A stretch of DNA of 24,819 bases. It comes from Lachnospiraceae bacterium. GTDB taxonomy: Bacteria; Bacillota_A; Clostridia; Lachnospirales; Lachnospiraceae. The position numbers and the translations under genes were made by a program. Of this stretch, positions 1-7,865 are shown piece by piece (position 1 is the stretch's first letter; every line of letters starts with the position of its first letter). The stretch is from NCBI GenBank assembly GCA_024699595.1, contig JAILPG010000246.1:1-24819 (forward strand), given 5' to 3'. A model generated the notes under the pieces. The model was not told where the DNA came from and made no database searches. It saw nothing but the letters and a program-made list of their open reading frames with translations.

Positions 1-186
1 CCCGTCAAGAGTCCTTCCCATTACGTTCTTATCAAGAACATGCCTGTGGAAAAGAGGAAAGACCGAATCGATAAGGCTTGAAAGTATTCCCAGGATGATC
101 ATAAGTATTATCTTTTTTACATAGGGTTTCATATACGGCAGGATCAACGGTATCCCGAAGAACCTGCTCCTTTTTTTATCCTTCAT
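1..186 (-). CDS. ABC exporter half-transporter, N-terminal fragment (runs off the left edge)
   Basis: Only the first 62 codons are inside the window, starting at the ATG at 184-186 and open to base 1. The protein begins with a basic stretch (MKDKKRSRFF), then a hydrophobic helix (KIILMIILGILSSLIDSVFP), which is the usual first membrane segment of a type I ABC exporter permease domain. It follows the exporter half that ends at 211 by only 24 bases, so the two are probably co-transcribed and form a heterodimer. The upstream half has a degenerate Walker B motif, so this partner would be expected to carry the catalytic glutamate; that part lies outside the window. The start is supported by a GGGA-type ribosome site. 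The family call rests on context and one membrane helix, so the substrate is unknown. Confidence 0.75.
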   Translation of the reverse strand, partial: MKDKKRSRFFGIPLILPYMKPYVKKIILMIILGILSSLIDSVFPLFHRHVLDKNVMGRTLDG

Positions 187-210
187 GTTTGCAGATCCCA
201 AACTTTTCAC

Positions 211-2058
211 CTATCTGTATCTGTTCTGCAGATCATATATCTTTTTGTATCTTCCGTTCTGTTTTATCAGTTCCTCATGGGTCCCCGTTTCCGTGATCTG
301 TCCTTTATCAAGGACAATTATCAGATCGGCATCCATGATCGTTGATATCCTGTGGGCTATCAGGAATTTGGTCGCCCCGTTGTCATTCTTCTTAAGCTCT
401 TCCCTGATCCTTATGTCCGTATCCGCATCAACGGCAGACAGCGAATCGTCAAAGATCATGACCGGTGTGTTTCGAAGAAGCATCTGGGCGATAGCCGTTC
501 TCTGTTTCTGTCCGCCCGAAAGAGTAACTCCCCTCTCTCCGACATAAGTATCATAGCCTTTTACAAAGCTCTTGATCGTCTTTTGCAGGGATGCTATGCC
601 AACGACCTTTTCTATGCTCTTCATATCAGGGTTCTTTTCCATTATCGAGATATTCTCTCTTATGGTCCCCGAGAAGAGGAACGGCTCCTGTAACACCATC
701 CCTATATTTTTCCTGTATTCATTCCTGTCAAACGTTTTGATATCTCTTCCGCCTGCGGTTATCCTGCCGTTTCCGTCCTTAAGATCATATATCCTGTCTA
801 AAAGCTCCATAAGAGTCGTCTTTCCCGACCCGGTGCCTCCAAGGATCCCGATCGTGGATCCGGCGTCCGCTTTAAAGGACACATCTGACAGTACACTGTT
901 TGTCCCGTCATAGGAAAAAGAAACATGTTCAAACACAATGTCTCCGCTCATGTATGATCTTATATCCTCTTTGACATCCGATGGCTCCTCTTCCGCCTGA
1001 GAATTCATGATATACAATATCCTGTCGATCGATATTCCGGCTTTTCCCATTTCCGAGATCACCCTTCCGAGCATCCTGATCGGCCAGGTCATCATGGCGT
1101 TATAGGTCACAAAGGCTATGTATTCACCGGCGCTCATCCATCCTTTTACGCAGAAATATGCCCCGCCGGAAATAATGAGAAGCACCTGAAGTCCGCTTAT
1201 CAGATCACCGGTCGCCCAGTAAGCTGACAGAAGCTTCATAAGATGGATCCATGTACCTATGTATTTCTCGTTCATGGATTCAAATCTTTTTTTCTCATAG
1301 ATCTCTTTTCCGAAAGCTCTTACCACCCTTATGCCGGTAAGATTCTCCTGCGCGATCGATGAAAGTACTCCTTCCATCTCATCGACATGCAGAAATGACG
1401 CTGCGATCCTGTTATGGAAGACCGCACTGTAGGCAACTATAACCGGCATCAGGATCAGAGCGACGATGGTAAGATACGGATTGATCGAAACCATAAATGC
1501 CACGGATATTATGATGAGTATGATCACCCTGACAAAATTAATAAGATGTTCCGACAGAAAGCTTTTTACCGTCTCAACATCCGAAGTACATCTCTGTATT
1601 ATGTCTCCGGTATGATTTGCTGTATGCCAGGACATCGGAAGTCTTAATATATGCTCATAGAGCATATCCCGTATCCTCTTTATAAGCCTTTCGGAAGCCT
1701 TGGCATTATACAGGCGGAAGAAATACCTGAAACAAACAACTATCAGTGAAATTATGATCACGGACAGGGCGACAATATATATATGACTGCGCAGATAATC
1801 CCTGTTTCCGAAAGACTCCATTATCGTCCGTATGAGAAGATTTGCGCTCTCACTTCCGGTATCATTGATGACTGAGTCCACCGTATACGCTATTATCTTC
1901 GGAAGCACCATCTCAAACATCGTCCCAAGGGCAGCAAAAATAAGACCCGCCAAAAAGTACTTCTTTGATCCTTTTACGAAATCTAAAAGAAGCGTCAGGC
2001 GGGTCTTATATCGTAAGTCCGTATTCTTATTATTCCGTCGCTGTTTCCTTTGCAACAA
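211..2058 (-). CDS. ABC exporter half-transporter, ATP-binding/permease fusion with degenerate Walker B
   Basis: A 615-residue fusion of an exporter-type membrane domain (about residues 20-340, six helices) and a nucleotide-binding domain (370-610). Visible motifs are Walker A at 407-415 (GGTGSGKTT), Q-loop Q457, signature LSGGQ at 513-517, Walker B ending D537 and H-loop H569. The residue after Walker B, normally the catalytic glutamate, is aspartate (D538 in IFDDSLSAVD). In heterodimeric exporters such as BmrCD or TM287/288 this marks the half with the degenerate ATP site, so the protein probably pairs with the next gene (from 186 down). The start is TTG at 2058, inside the end of the acyl-CoA synthetase gene (29-base overlap); no ATG lies early enough to keep the first membrane helix. 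Translation is therefore probably coupled. The substrate cannot be told from sequence. Confidence 0.92.
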   Translation of the reverse strand: MLQRKQRRNNKNTDLRYKTRLTLLLDFVKGSKKYFLAGLIFAALGTMFEMVLPKIIAYTVDSVINDTGSESANLLIRTIMESFGNRDYLRSHIYIVALSVIIISLIVVCFRYFFRLYNAKASERLIKRIRDMLYEHILRLPMSWHTANHTGDIIQRCTSDVETVKSFLSEHLINFVRVIILIIISVAFMVSINPYLTIVALILMPVIVAYSAVFHNRIAASFLHVDEMEGVLSSIAQENLTGIRVVRAFGKEIYEKKRFESMNEKYIGTWIHLMKLLSAYWATGDLISGLQVLLIISGGAYFCVKGWMSAGEYIAFVTYNAMMTWPIRMLGRVISEMGKAGISIDRILYIMNSQAEEEPSDVKEDIRSYMSGDIVFEHVSFSYDGTNSVLSDVSFKADAGSTIGILGGTGSGKTTLMELLDRIYDLKDGNGRITAGGRDIKTFDRNEYRKNIGMVLQEPFLFSGTIRENISIMEKNPDMKSIEKVVGIASLQKTIKSFVKGYDTYVGERGVTLSGGQKQRTAIAQMLLRNTPVMIFDDSLSAVDADTDIRIREELKKNDNGATKFLIAHRISTIMDADLIIVLDKGQITETGTHEELIKQNGRYKKIYDLQNRYR

Positions 2059-3667
2059 GATTATCGGCTCCGTATCTTTCCCTTAGCTTATTCTTTTCTA
2101 TCTTTCCGGTCGCGTTTCTCGGAATATCCTCAAAGATTATCTCCTTGGGTCTCTTGTATCTCGGAAGCTCCATGCAGAACTCTTCAACCTCTTCCTTTGT
2201 GCATGTTACTCCGTCTATAAGCTCTATTATCGCTGCGGTCTTTTCACCGAGTCTCTTGTCGGGAAGACCTATTACGGCTACATCCTTGATCTTATTAAAT
2301 TTACGCATGAAGTCCTCGATCTGTACGGGATAAATATTCTCACCGCCGCTTACAATGACATCCTTCTTGCGGTCCACAAGATAATAGAAGCCCTCCGGAT
2401 CCTGCTTGGCAACATCACCCGTATAGAGCCATCCGTCCTTAAGTGTTTCCTTTGTGGCCTCTTCATTATTGTAATAACAGGTCATCACGCCCGGGCCCTT
2501 TACGCAGAGTTCGCCTACCTCACCCTGCTTAACCTCGTTTCCGTTCTCATCCACTATCTTACATTCCCATCTGTAGCCGGGAACTCCGATCGCACCGACC
2601 TTTCGTACATTTTCCATTCCGAGATGTACGCAGCCCGGACCTGTGGATTCCGACAGGCCGTAGTTTGTATCATACTGATGATCGGGAAAGTATTCAAACC
2701 AGTGCTTTATAAGCGAAGGAGGAACCGGCTGCGCACCTATATGCATAAGCCTCCACTGTTTTAAATGGAAATCATCCTTGTTTAGTTTTCCCGTATCAAA
2801 TGCTTCCAGAATATCCTGAGCCCAAGGTACCAAGAGCCATACAATGGTACATCTCTCGCTTGATACTGCAGACAGTATAGTCTTTGGCTTGGCACCCTTA
2901 AGAAGTACAGCCTTGCTGCCTGCACAGAGGCTTCCCATCCAGTGGAACTTCGCGCCTGTATGATACAGAGGAGGTATGCACAGGAAAGTATCATCCCTGG
3001 TGATCTCGTGATGTCTCATCTCCATCTCGGCTGCCTGTGACAGGCTCTGATGCTTGTGAAGGATGGCCTTCGGGAAACCTGTCGTACCCGAGGAAAAATA
3101 GATCGCTCCGAAATCATCATCCGTGATCTTTATATCAGGTGATGCCGATGAACAGTCTGCTACGAGCTCCCTGTAGCTCTCTGCAAAGCCGGGACAATTG
3201 TCACCCACATATATGAGGAGTCTTCCCTTGCTGAGACGGTCTGCGTATTTTTCGATCCTGCCGATGAACTCAAGCCCGAACACGATCACATCCACCTCTG
3301 CAAGCTCCGCACAATAGAGTATCTCATCCGCGTCATATCTGAAGTTGAAAGGAACCGCGATGGCACCTGTCTTTAATACGCCAAAATAGATCGGCAGCCA
3401 CTCAAGGCAGTTGTACATGAGGATAGCTACCTTGTCGCCCTTTTTTATCCCTCTTCCGAGAAGCATGTTTGCAAACCTGTTTGCCTTCTCATCAAACACC
3501 GCCCAGGTGATCTCACGTCTGTAGGGTTCAAATCTGTTCGGCTCTATGAGTTCGTATTCTTTCCAGGTGGTCCTCCTGGTATCATTCTCCTCGGGATTCA
3601 GTTCTATGAGCGCTACCTCATCTCCGTATAATCTCGCGTTTCTTTCAAGCAGCTCTGTAACCGGCAT
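2030..3667 (-). CDS. AMP-forming acyl-CoA synthetase (adenylate-forming ligase)
   Basis: A 545-residue class I adenylate-forming enzyme that would activate a carboxylic acid with ATP and pass the acyl group to CoA. The core motifs are in order: phosphate-binding loop at about 191-201 (FSSGTTGFPKA), A5 YGLSEST at 336-342, A7 YTGD at 415-418, A8 hinge region DRKKDVIVSGGENIYP at 432-447, and the C-terminal catalytic lysine in PRNATGKIEK (K522). Length and motif set fit fatty-acyl or related acyl-CoA ligases rather than a peptide-synthetase module, and no carrier protein is adjacent. The start has a strong AAAGGAGA site nine bases upstream. Its end overlaps the exporter gene by 29 bases, suggesting one operon. 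Chain-length preference is not readable from these motifs. Confidence 0.93.
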   Translation of the reverse strand: MPVTELLERNARLYGDEVALIELNPEENDTRRTTWKEYELIEPNRFEPYRREITWAVFDEKANRFANMLLGRGIKKGDKVAILMYNCLEWLPIYFGVLKTGAIAVPFNFRYDADEILYCAELAEVDVIVFGLEFIGRIEKYADRLSKGRLLIYVGDNCPGFAESYRELVADCSSASPDIKITDDDFGAIYFSSGTTGFPKAILHKHQSLSQAAEMEMRHHEITRDDTFLCIPPLYHTGAKFHWMGSLCAGSKAVLLKGAKPKTILSAVSSERCTIVWLLVPWAQDILEAFDTGKLNKDDFHLKQWRLMHIGAQPVPPSLIKHWFEYFPDHQYDTNYGLSESTGPGCVHLGMENVRKVGAIGVPGYRWECKIVDENGNEVKQGEVGELCVKGPGVMTCYYNNEEATKETLKDGWLYTGDVAKQDPEGFYYLVDRKKDVIVSGGENIYPVQIEDFMRKFNKIKDVAVIGLPDKRLGEKTAAIIELIDGVTCTKEEVEEFCMELPRYKRPKEIIFEDIPRNATGKIEKNKLRERYGADNLVAKETATE

Positions 3668-3764
3668 TTCTTTAATCTCCTTTTGTTCTATTTCGTTTGT
3701 ATCATATTATGATTAACCTGCCAAAAATATCACTTATGATTAAATACAGATTGTTCCGTGCTCT

Positions 3765-3797
3765 GTTGCGGCGCACCTTCGGTGCTTAACCCGCAAC
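3765..3797. repeat. Nested palindrome (REP-like) between proA and the acyl-CoA synthetase gene
   Basis: The outer arms GTTGCGG (3765-3771) and CCGCAAC (3791-3797) pair over 7 bp. Inside, GCACC (3773-3777) and GGTGC (3781-3785) pair around a TTC loop. No T-run follows on either strand, so it is a poor fit to a rho-independent terminator and looks more like a repetitive extragenic palindrome. It lies in the 148-base gap downstream of proA. Only one copy is seen in the window. Confidence 0.6.
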
Positions 3798-3815
3798 TAA
3801 TACGCACTCCCACAA

Positions 3816-5105
3816 TCATATCATATTTTTAATATCTTTAAAGTGGAAGCTTTTTTTACCGGATGAATAATCATCCACGATCTGACCGCTTCCGTAGAGC
3901 TTGTATTTATACGTCATAAGCCCTTCAAGTCCTACCGGACCTCTTGCATGCAGCTTTCCGGTACTGATGCCCACCTCGGCTCCGAAGCCGTATCTGAATC
4001 CGTCGGAAAACCTTGTGGAACAGTTCTGGTATACGCCTGCCGAATCGACCATGTTCATAAAGTATTCCGCCGTCTCCTTATCATCCGTAATTATGGAATC
4101 CGTATGATGAGAACCGAACATATTGATATGATCGACCGCTTCCTCCACATTATCGACGATCTTTACGGACATGCACAGATCAAGGTATTCGGTATTGTAT
4201 TCCTCATCACTCATTTCCGATGCGGCGATAATGTCCGTAACCTCTTTATTTCCCCTTAGCTTTACCCCGCTTTCCGTAAGTGCCTCATATATTTTCGGCA
4301 GAAAGTCTTTTGCGATATCCCTGTGTACAAGCAGCGTCTCTGCAGCATTGCAGGCTGCGGTATACTGCGTCTTTGCATCGACTGTGATAGGAACTGCGAT
4401 CTCAAGATCAGCATCTTTATCGACGTAAACGTGACAGATCCCGTCCGAATGTCCCATGACCGGGATATTTGTATGATCCATTATATATCTTACAAAAGCA
4501 TTTGAGCCTCTGGGAATAATAAGATCTACATCCTTATCGCAGGTAAGCAGCTCATCGATCTCATTATGCAGCTCTGCCTGTGTAAGACAGGACTCCGGTA
4601 GACCGGCCTTTATGACAGCATCATATATGAGCTTGAATAATACCATGTTGGTATCTCTTGTCTCACTGCCGCCCTTTAATATCGCGCAGTTTCCGCTCTT
4701 TATGCACAGAGAGGATATCTGCACCAAAGCATCGGGTCTTGCCTCAAATATAACGCCGATGACACCTATGGGACATGTGACTCTCTTAAGTATCAGACCT
4801 TCATCAAGCTCTCTTTCGAGCATTACTCTTCCGATGGGATCCTTAAGACTGATAAGCTCATCTATCCCGTCCGTTACGGCGGAGAGCTTTCCTTCATCAA
4901 ACTTAAGTCTCTTATAGACCGAATCGGAGATATTGTTCTCTTTTGCTCTCAAAAGATCCGTCTTATTGGCTTCAAAAATAGCATCCTTATTGCTTAAAAG
5001 CGCATCCTTTATTGCAGATAAAGCCCCGTTTCTAACGCTCTCGTCCGAAGCGGCAAGCCTCGGCGCCGCCTTTTTAAGCTTACGTGCCTCTTCCCTGATA
5101 TTCAT
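3816..5105 (-). CDS. proA: Glutamate-5-semialdehyde dehydrogenase (gamma-glutamyl phosphate reductase)
   Basis: This enzyme reduces gamma-glutamyl phosphate with NADPH to glutamate-5-semialdehyde, the second step of proline synthesis in the cytoplasm. The protein (429 residues from the chosen start) carries the aldehyde-dehydrogenase-like fold and the ProA hallmarks: IFEARPDA, the LKGGSE segment, the catalytic cysteine in YTAACNAAETLLVH (C252), and the C-terminal ARGPVGLEGLMTYKY block. I chose the ATG at 5105 over an in-frame ATG at 5132 because GAGGG sits at normal spacing before it and family members begin near this point. The C-terminus runs about 20 residues past the usual GxGQ end. proB, often adjacent to proA, is not in the window. 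Identification is very secure. Confidence 0.97.
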   Translation of the reverse strand: MNIREEARKLKKAAPRLAASDESVRNGALSAIKDALLSNKDAIFEANKTDLLRAKENNISDSVYKRLKFDEGKLSAVTDGIDELISLKDPIGRVMLERELDEGLILKRVTCPIGVIGVIFEARPDALVQISSLCIKSGNCAILKGGSETRDTNMVLFKLIYDAVIKAGLPESCLTQAELHNEIDELLTCDKDVDLIIPRGSNAFVRYIMDHTNIPVMGHSDGICHVYVDKDADLEIAVPITVDAKTQYTAACNAAETLLVHRDIAKDFLPKIYEALTESGVKLRGNKEVTDIIAASEMSDEEYNTEYLDLCMSVKIVDNVEEAVDHINMFGSHHTDSIITDDKETAEYFMNMVDSAGVYQNCSTRFSDGFRYGFGAEVGISTGKLHARGPVGLEGLMTYKYKLYGSGQIVDDYSSGKKSFHFKDIKNMI

Positions 5106-5130
5106 TGTATTTACCCTCTTTAACAAAAGC

Positions 5131-5238
5131 ATTGCTTCGCAGGTCTATGATCAGATTAGAATTCACTGCGTGAATACTATATCATAGACATTGCTTCGCA
5201 AGTCTATGATCAGATTAGAATTCACTGCGTGAATACTA
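5131..5238. repeat. Two-copy 59-bp tandem repeat with internal palindromes
   Basis: A 49-base unit at 5131-5179 recurs at 5190-5238 (period 59) with one visible mismatch (aggtct versus aagtct). Each copy holds the palindrome ATTCAC-TGC-GTGAAT. GTCTATGAT at 5143-5151 can also pair with ATCATAGAC at 5181-5189, enclosing that small hairpin. Copy 1 abuts the proA leader; copy 2 lies between proA and the yesL-like gene. The palindromic design resembles REP-type elements. It may also slow or end the transcript of the sugar importer operon, which stops at 5274, though no T-run is present. Confidence 0.75.
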
Positions 5239-5273
5239 CTATACCATGACTTGGGCAAGCCTGCCACAGTCTT

Positions 5274-5936
5274 CTACTTAGGACCGTCATCATCCCGCTT
5301 AACGTACAGAAGATCATCATCCGATGCGGGTTCTTCATCAATAAACCTTGAAAACACTTTGTAAACGAAAAAAGAACATATATATGATATCCCGGAAAAC
5401 CCCAGAAGAAGCATCATCATCATAAACGGTACGTTATGAATGGCCGCATAAACAGCCCCTCCCTGGATCAGAAGACAAAGGATGGTATATGGTATAAAAA
5501 AACCGAAAGCCATCTTAGCGGAATTTTTTACCTGAACCATAAGAGTATCATCCATCTTTGATATGACCGGAAACAGCCATGTAACTACGGTCCACACAAA
5601 AAAGGCGATAACATATACCGCCCCCGAACAGATCTTAGATACTTCGGGGGAAAGGGCCCCAAAGAATCTTAAGTCAAAAAAAAGCACAGCGCCGACTGCC
5701 ATGACTATAAGCCAGGCTATCGTGCTCTGCGCAAAATTTTTTTTAAATGCATCAAAAAAGGTCTTTACCACATATCCGTCCCCGTAGCGTACGCTTCTTA
5801 AGCTTACGGCATACATGGCGGTAACTGCGGCTCCGATCGTAAAAACGGGCAGCGAACATATTATAAACAATATGTTCAGCACCAAAAGATCGGTCAACTT
5901 GTTAAGTGCTCTGACTACAAAGCTGTCTGTGTTCAT
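5274..5936 (-). CDS. YesL family (DUF624) membrane protein
   Basis: A 220-residue integral membrane protein. The N-terminal pattern (NKLTDLLVLNILFIICSLPVFTIGAAVTAMY) is characteristic of the YesL/DUF624 family. About five hydrophobic segments are visible, at roughly residues 15-45, 75-95, 103-125, 143-165 and 170-192, with a charged C-terminal tail. Members are commonly encoded with MalF/MalG-type carbohydrate importers in Firmicutes; the molecular role is not established. It is the last gene of the importer operon: its ATG follows the upstream permease stop after 3 bases, which suggests translational coupling. Confidence 0.9.
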   Translation of the reverse strand: MNTDSFVVRALNKLTDLLVLNILFIICSLPVFTIGAAVTAMYAVSLRSVRYGDGYVVKTFFDAFKKNFAQSTIAWLIVMAVGAVLFFDLRFFGALSPEVSKICSGAVYVIAFFVWTVVTWLFPVISKMDDTLMVQVKNSAKMAFGFFIPYTILCLLIQGGAVYAAIHNVPFMMMMLLLGFSGISYICSFFVYKVFSRFIDEEPASDDDLLYVKRDDDGPK

Positions 5937-5939
5937 TTC

Positions 5940-6833
5940 TCACTTGATACCCGATATCGCGATGGATTCGATGATCATGCGCTGGAAGATAAAGAAAAGC
6001 ACCAGCGTGGGAAGCATTGCAATAACCGAAGCCGCCATGATCAGGGCATAATCCGACTGGATCGCATAATAGTGGTTAAAGGATCTTATGACCACCTGCA
6101 GGGTCCAGCTCTTCTCACTCCTTAAGAAGATAGTCGGTGCAAGATAGTCATTCCAGATACCCATGAACCATAACATTAACTGGGTTCCCAGCGCGCCCTT
6201 CATAAGGGGCAGGAAGATCCTGTAATACATTTTGAAATAACTGCATCCGTCAAGCTTTGCCGCATCCATCAGATCGGAAGGGATACTGTAAAGATTCTGT
6301 CTTAAGAAGAATATCATGCTGATATTGCCGAAGCAACCCGGTATTATGAGCGGAAGCAGTGAATCGGTCCAGTGAAGCTTGGTAAACAGTACATACTGGG
6401 GGATCATCACTACCGCAAACGGTATCATGATAGTGGCAAGCAGTACCAGAAAGATCTGGGGCTTGCCTCTGAAATTCATCTTGGCAAAGGCAAATGCCGC
6501 AAGTGATGAGGTAAAGCCTCCTATCAGAAGTACCGGGATCTCCACTTTGATGGTGTTAAAGATACCGCTTATGAACTGGCCCTTGCTCATTACCTGGGAA
6601 TATTTCCCTACAAGGATCGGATCGGGAAATAAAGTTAAGGATCCCGAAAGAATCTGGTTCTTTGTCATAAATGACGTAGCTACCATATATATAAGAGGAA
6701 ATACCATAAATACCGCTACCATAAACAGTATTACCAGAATGACAGCGTTAAAGGCTTTTTCTTTGGGAGAGATGACTCTTGAAGACTGATAGTCCTTGTT
6801 TCCTGACCGTCTTTTTTTCTTATCTTTGCTCAT
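5940..6833 (-). CDS. Carbohydrate ABC importer permease, MalG-type
   Basis: A 297-residue inner-membrane permease subunit of a CUT1-type sugar importer. Six hydrophobic segments follow a short basic N-terminus (MSKDKKKRRSGNK). The cytoplasmic EAA loop that docks the ATPase is visible as DAAKLDGCSYFKMYYRIFLP, followed by the conserved WNDYLAPTIFL region. It pairs with the MalF-type permease encoded 16 bases upstream and with the lipoprotein binding protein further upstream. GGAAGGGG precedes the start. Given the flanking arabinanase genes, arabino-oligosaccharide is the most likely substrate; this is inferred from context. Confidence 0.94.
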   Translation of the reverse strand: MSKDKKKRRSGNKDYQSSRVISPKEKAFNAVILVILFMVAVFMVFPLIYMVATSFMTKNQILSGSLTLFPDPILVGKYSQVMSKGQFISGIFNTIKVEIPVLLIGGFTSSLAAFAFAKMNFRGKPQIFLVLLATIMIPFAVVMIPQYVLFTKLHWTDSLLPLIIPGCFGNISMIFFLRQNLYSIPSDLMDAAKLDGCSYFKMYYRIFLPLMKGALGTQLMLWFMGIWNDYLAPTIFLRSEKSWTLQVVIRSFNHYYAIQSDYALIMAASVIAMLPTLVLFFIFQRMIIESIAISGIK

Positions 6834-6849
6834 TATCCTTACCCCTTCC

Positions 6850-7767
6850 CTAATCTATTGTCTGAACCCATTTATCCTGACCCCAGAAGTTTATGGCCGT
6901 GATAATGAATATAATGATCGCAAGAAGTACTGCCACCGCACATCCGTAACCAAGCTGTCCGTTGGTAAATGCCTTTTCAAACAGATAGAACACAACAGTG
7001 GCCGAGCTGTAATTCGGGCCGCCGTTTGGTGTCATGACCTGTACCTCAACAAACACCTGGAAACCTCCGATGAGAGAGGTGATCAGAACATAGAAGGTTA
7101 TAGGTGACAGAAGAGGGAAGGTGATACGTCTGAACTTCTGCCAGCCATTTGCGCCGTCTATCTCGGCTGCCTCATAATAATCCCTGGGTATGTTCTGAAG
7201 GCCTGCAAGATACAGGATTATGGTACCCCCAAGACCCTTCCATATCATAAAGATTATGAGAGAGACCTTGACCATGGTCTCATCACCGAGCCAGTTGGGA
7301 CCGTGCATACCGGTCAGAGCCTTGTATATAGTGTTCAAAAGACCATAGTCATAATTGAACACCCATGCCCACAGGATCGAGACTGCGACAAGCGATGATA
7401 CCACGGGCACATAATACATGGTCGTAAGAAATCTCTTAAATGGAAGCTTTCTGTTCAAAGCCATTGCAAGGGTAACTCCGAGGATCATGCCGATGGGGAT
7501 ACCTATCATATAGATTATCGTGGTCCCCATGGATCTCCAGAATCTGTGATCCGTAAAGATCTTTGCATAATTTCCGAAGCCCGTCATATTACCCCACAGG
7601 GAGTTTATGCCGGTCCATTTGCTCATACTCGCTATTACCGCAAATATAATAGGATAGACCATGAACAGGGCAAACCCCATAAGCGGCAGCGCCACAAACA
7701 GCCAGGCCCACCGTTCTTCTTTTTTTGCCATTGCAGACATATGATTCTTTCTTTTTGCACCTGCCAT
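6850..7767 (-). CDS. Carbohydrate ABC importer permease, MalF/UgpA-type
   Basis: A 305-residue permease subunit with six predicted membrane helices. The EAA loop is clear (EAAEIDGANGWQKFRRITFP), and the region GGFQVFVEVQVMTPNGGP matches the conserved part after helix 4 in MalF/UgpA-type permeases. The start ATG at 7767 has GGGGGA six bases upstream, so I keep it over the internal methionines at residues 10 and 13. It sits between the binding-protein gene (a 97-base gap holding a strong hairpin) and the MalG-type gene. No ATPase subunit is encoded in the operon, so the importer would rely on one encoded elsewhere. Confidence 0.94.
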   Translation of the reverse strand: MAGAKRKNHMSAMAKKEERWAWLFVALPLMGFALFMVYPIIFAVIASMSKWTGINSLWGNMTGFGNYAKIFTDHRFWRSMGTTIIYMIGIPIGMILGVTLAMALNRKLPFKRFLTTMYYVPVVSSLVAVSILWAWVFNYDYGLLNTIYKALTGMHGPNWLGDETMVKVSLIIFMIWKGLGGTIILYLAGLQNIPRDYYEAAEIDGANGWQKFRRITFPLLSPITFYVLITSLIGGFQVFVEVQVMTPNGGPNYSSATVVFYLFEKAFTNGQLGYGCAVAVLLAIIIFIITAINFWGQDKWVQTID

Positions 7768-7791
7768 ATCCGTCCCCCATTTCCGACAATG

Positions 7792-7821
7792 CGAGCCCCT
7801 CAGTATGACCCAAGGGGCTCG
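7792..7821 (-). promoter_or_regulatory. Intercistronic hairpin after the sugar-binding-protein gene
   Basis: CGAGCCCCT (7792-7800) pairs perfectly with AGGGGCTCG (7813-7821) around a 12-base loop. On the minus-strand transcript it lies between the binding-protein stop and the MalF-type permease ribosome site. No T-run follows, so it is not a full terminator. Comparable hairpins in sugar importer operons protect the upstream message from 3' exonucleases and leave the binding protein in excess over the permeases; that role is inferred here. Confidence 0.7.
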
Positions 7822-7865
7822 GTCTTTAACAAATATCCGTTATTTAATAAGGATCACCGGTCTGA

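Noticed and set aside
1414..1647. Plus-strand frame antisense to the exporter gene
   Set aside because: It is a shadow of the membrane domain reading frame, with no homology-like features and no ribosome site.
3765..3797. Rho-independent terminator of proA
   Set aside because: The stem is good but neither strand has a T-run after it.
5131..5238. Start of a CRISPR array
   Set aside because: There are only two copies, 10 bases apart, with unit and spacing lengths unlike repeat-spacer units, and no cas gene is nearby.
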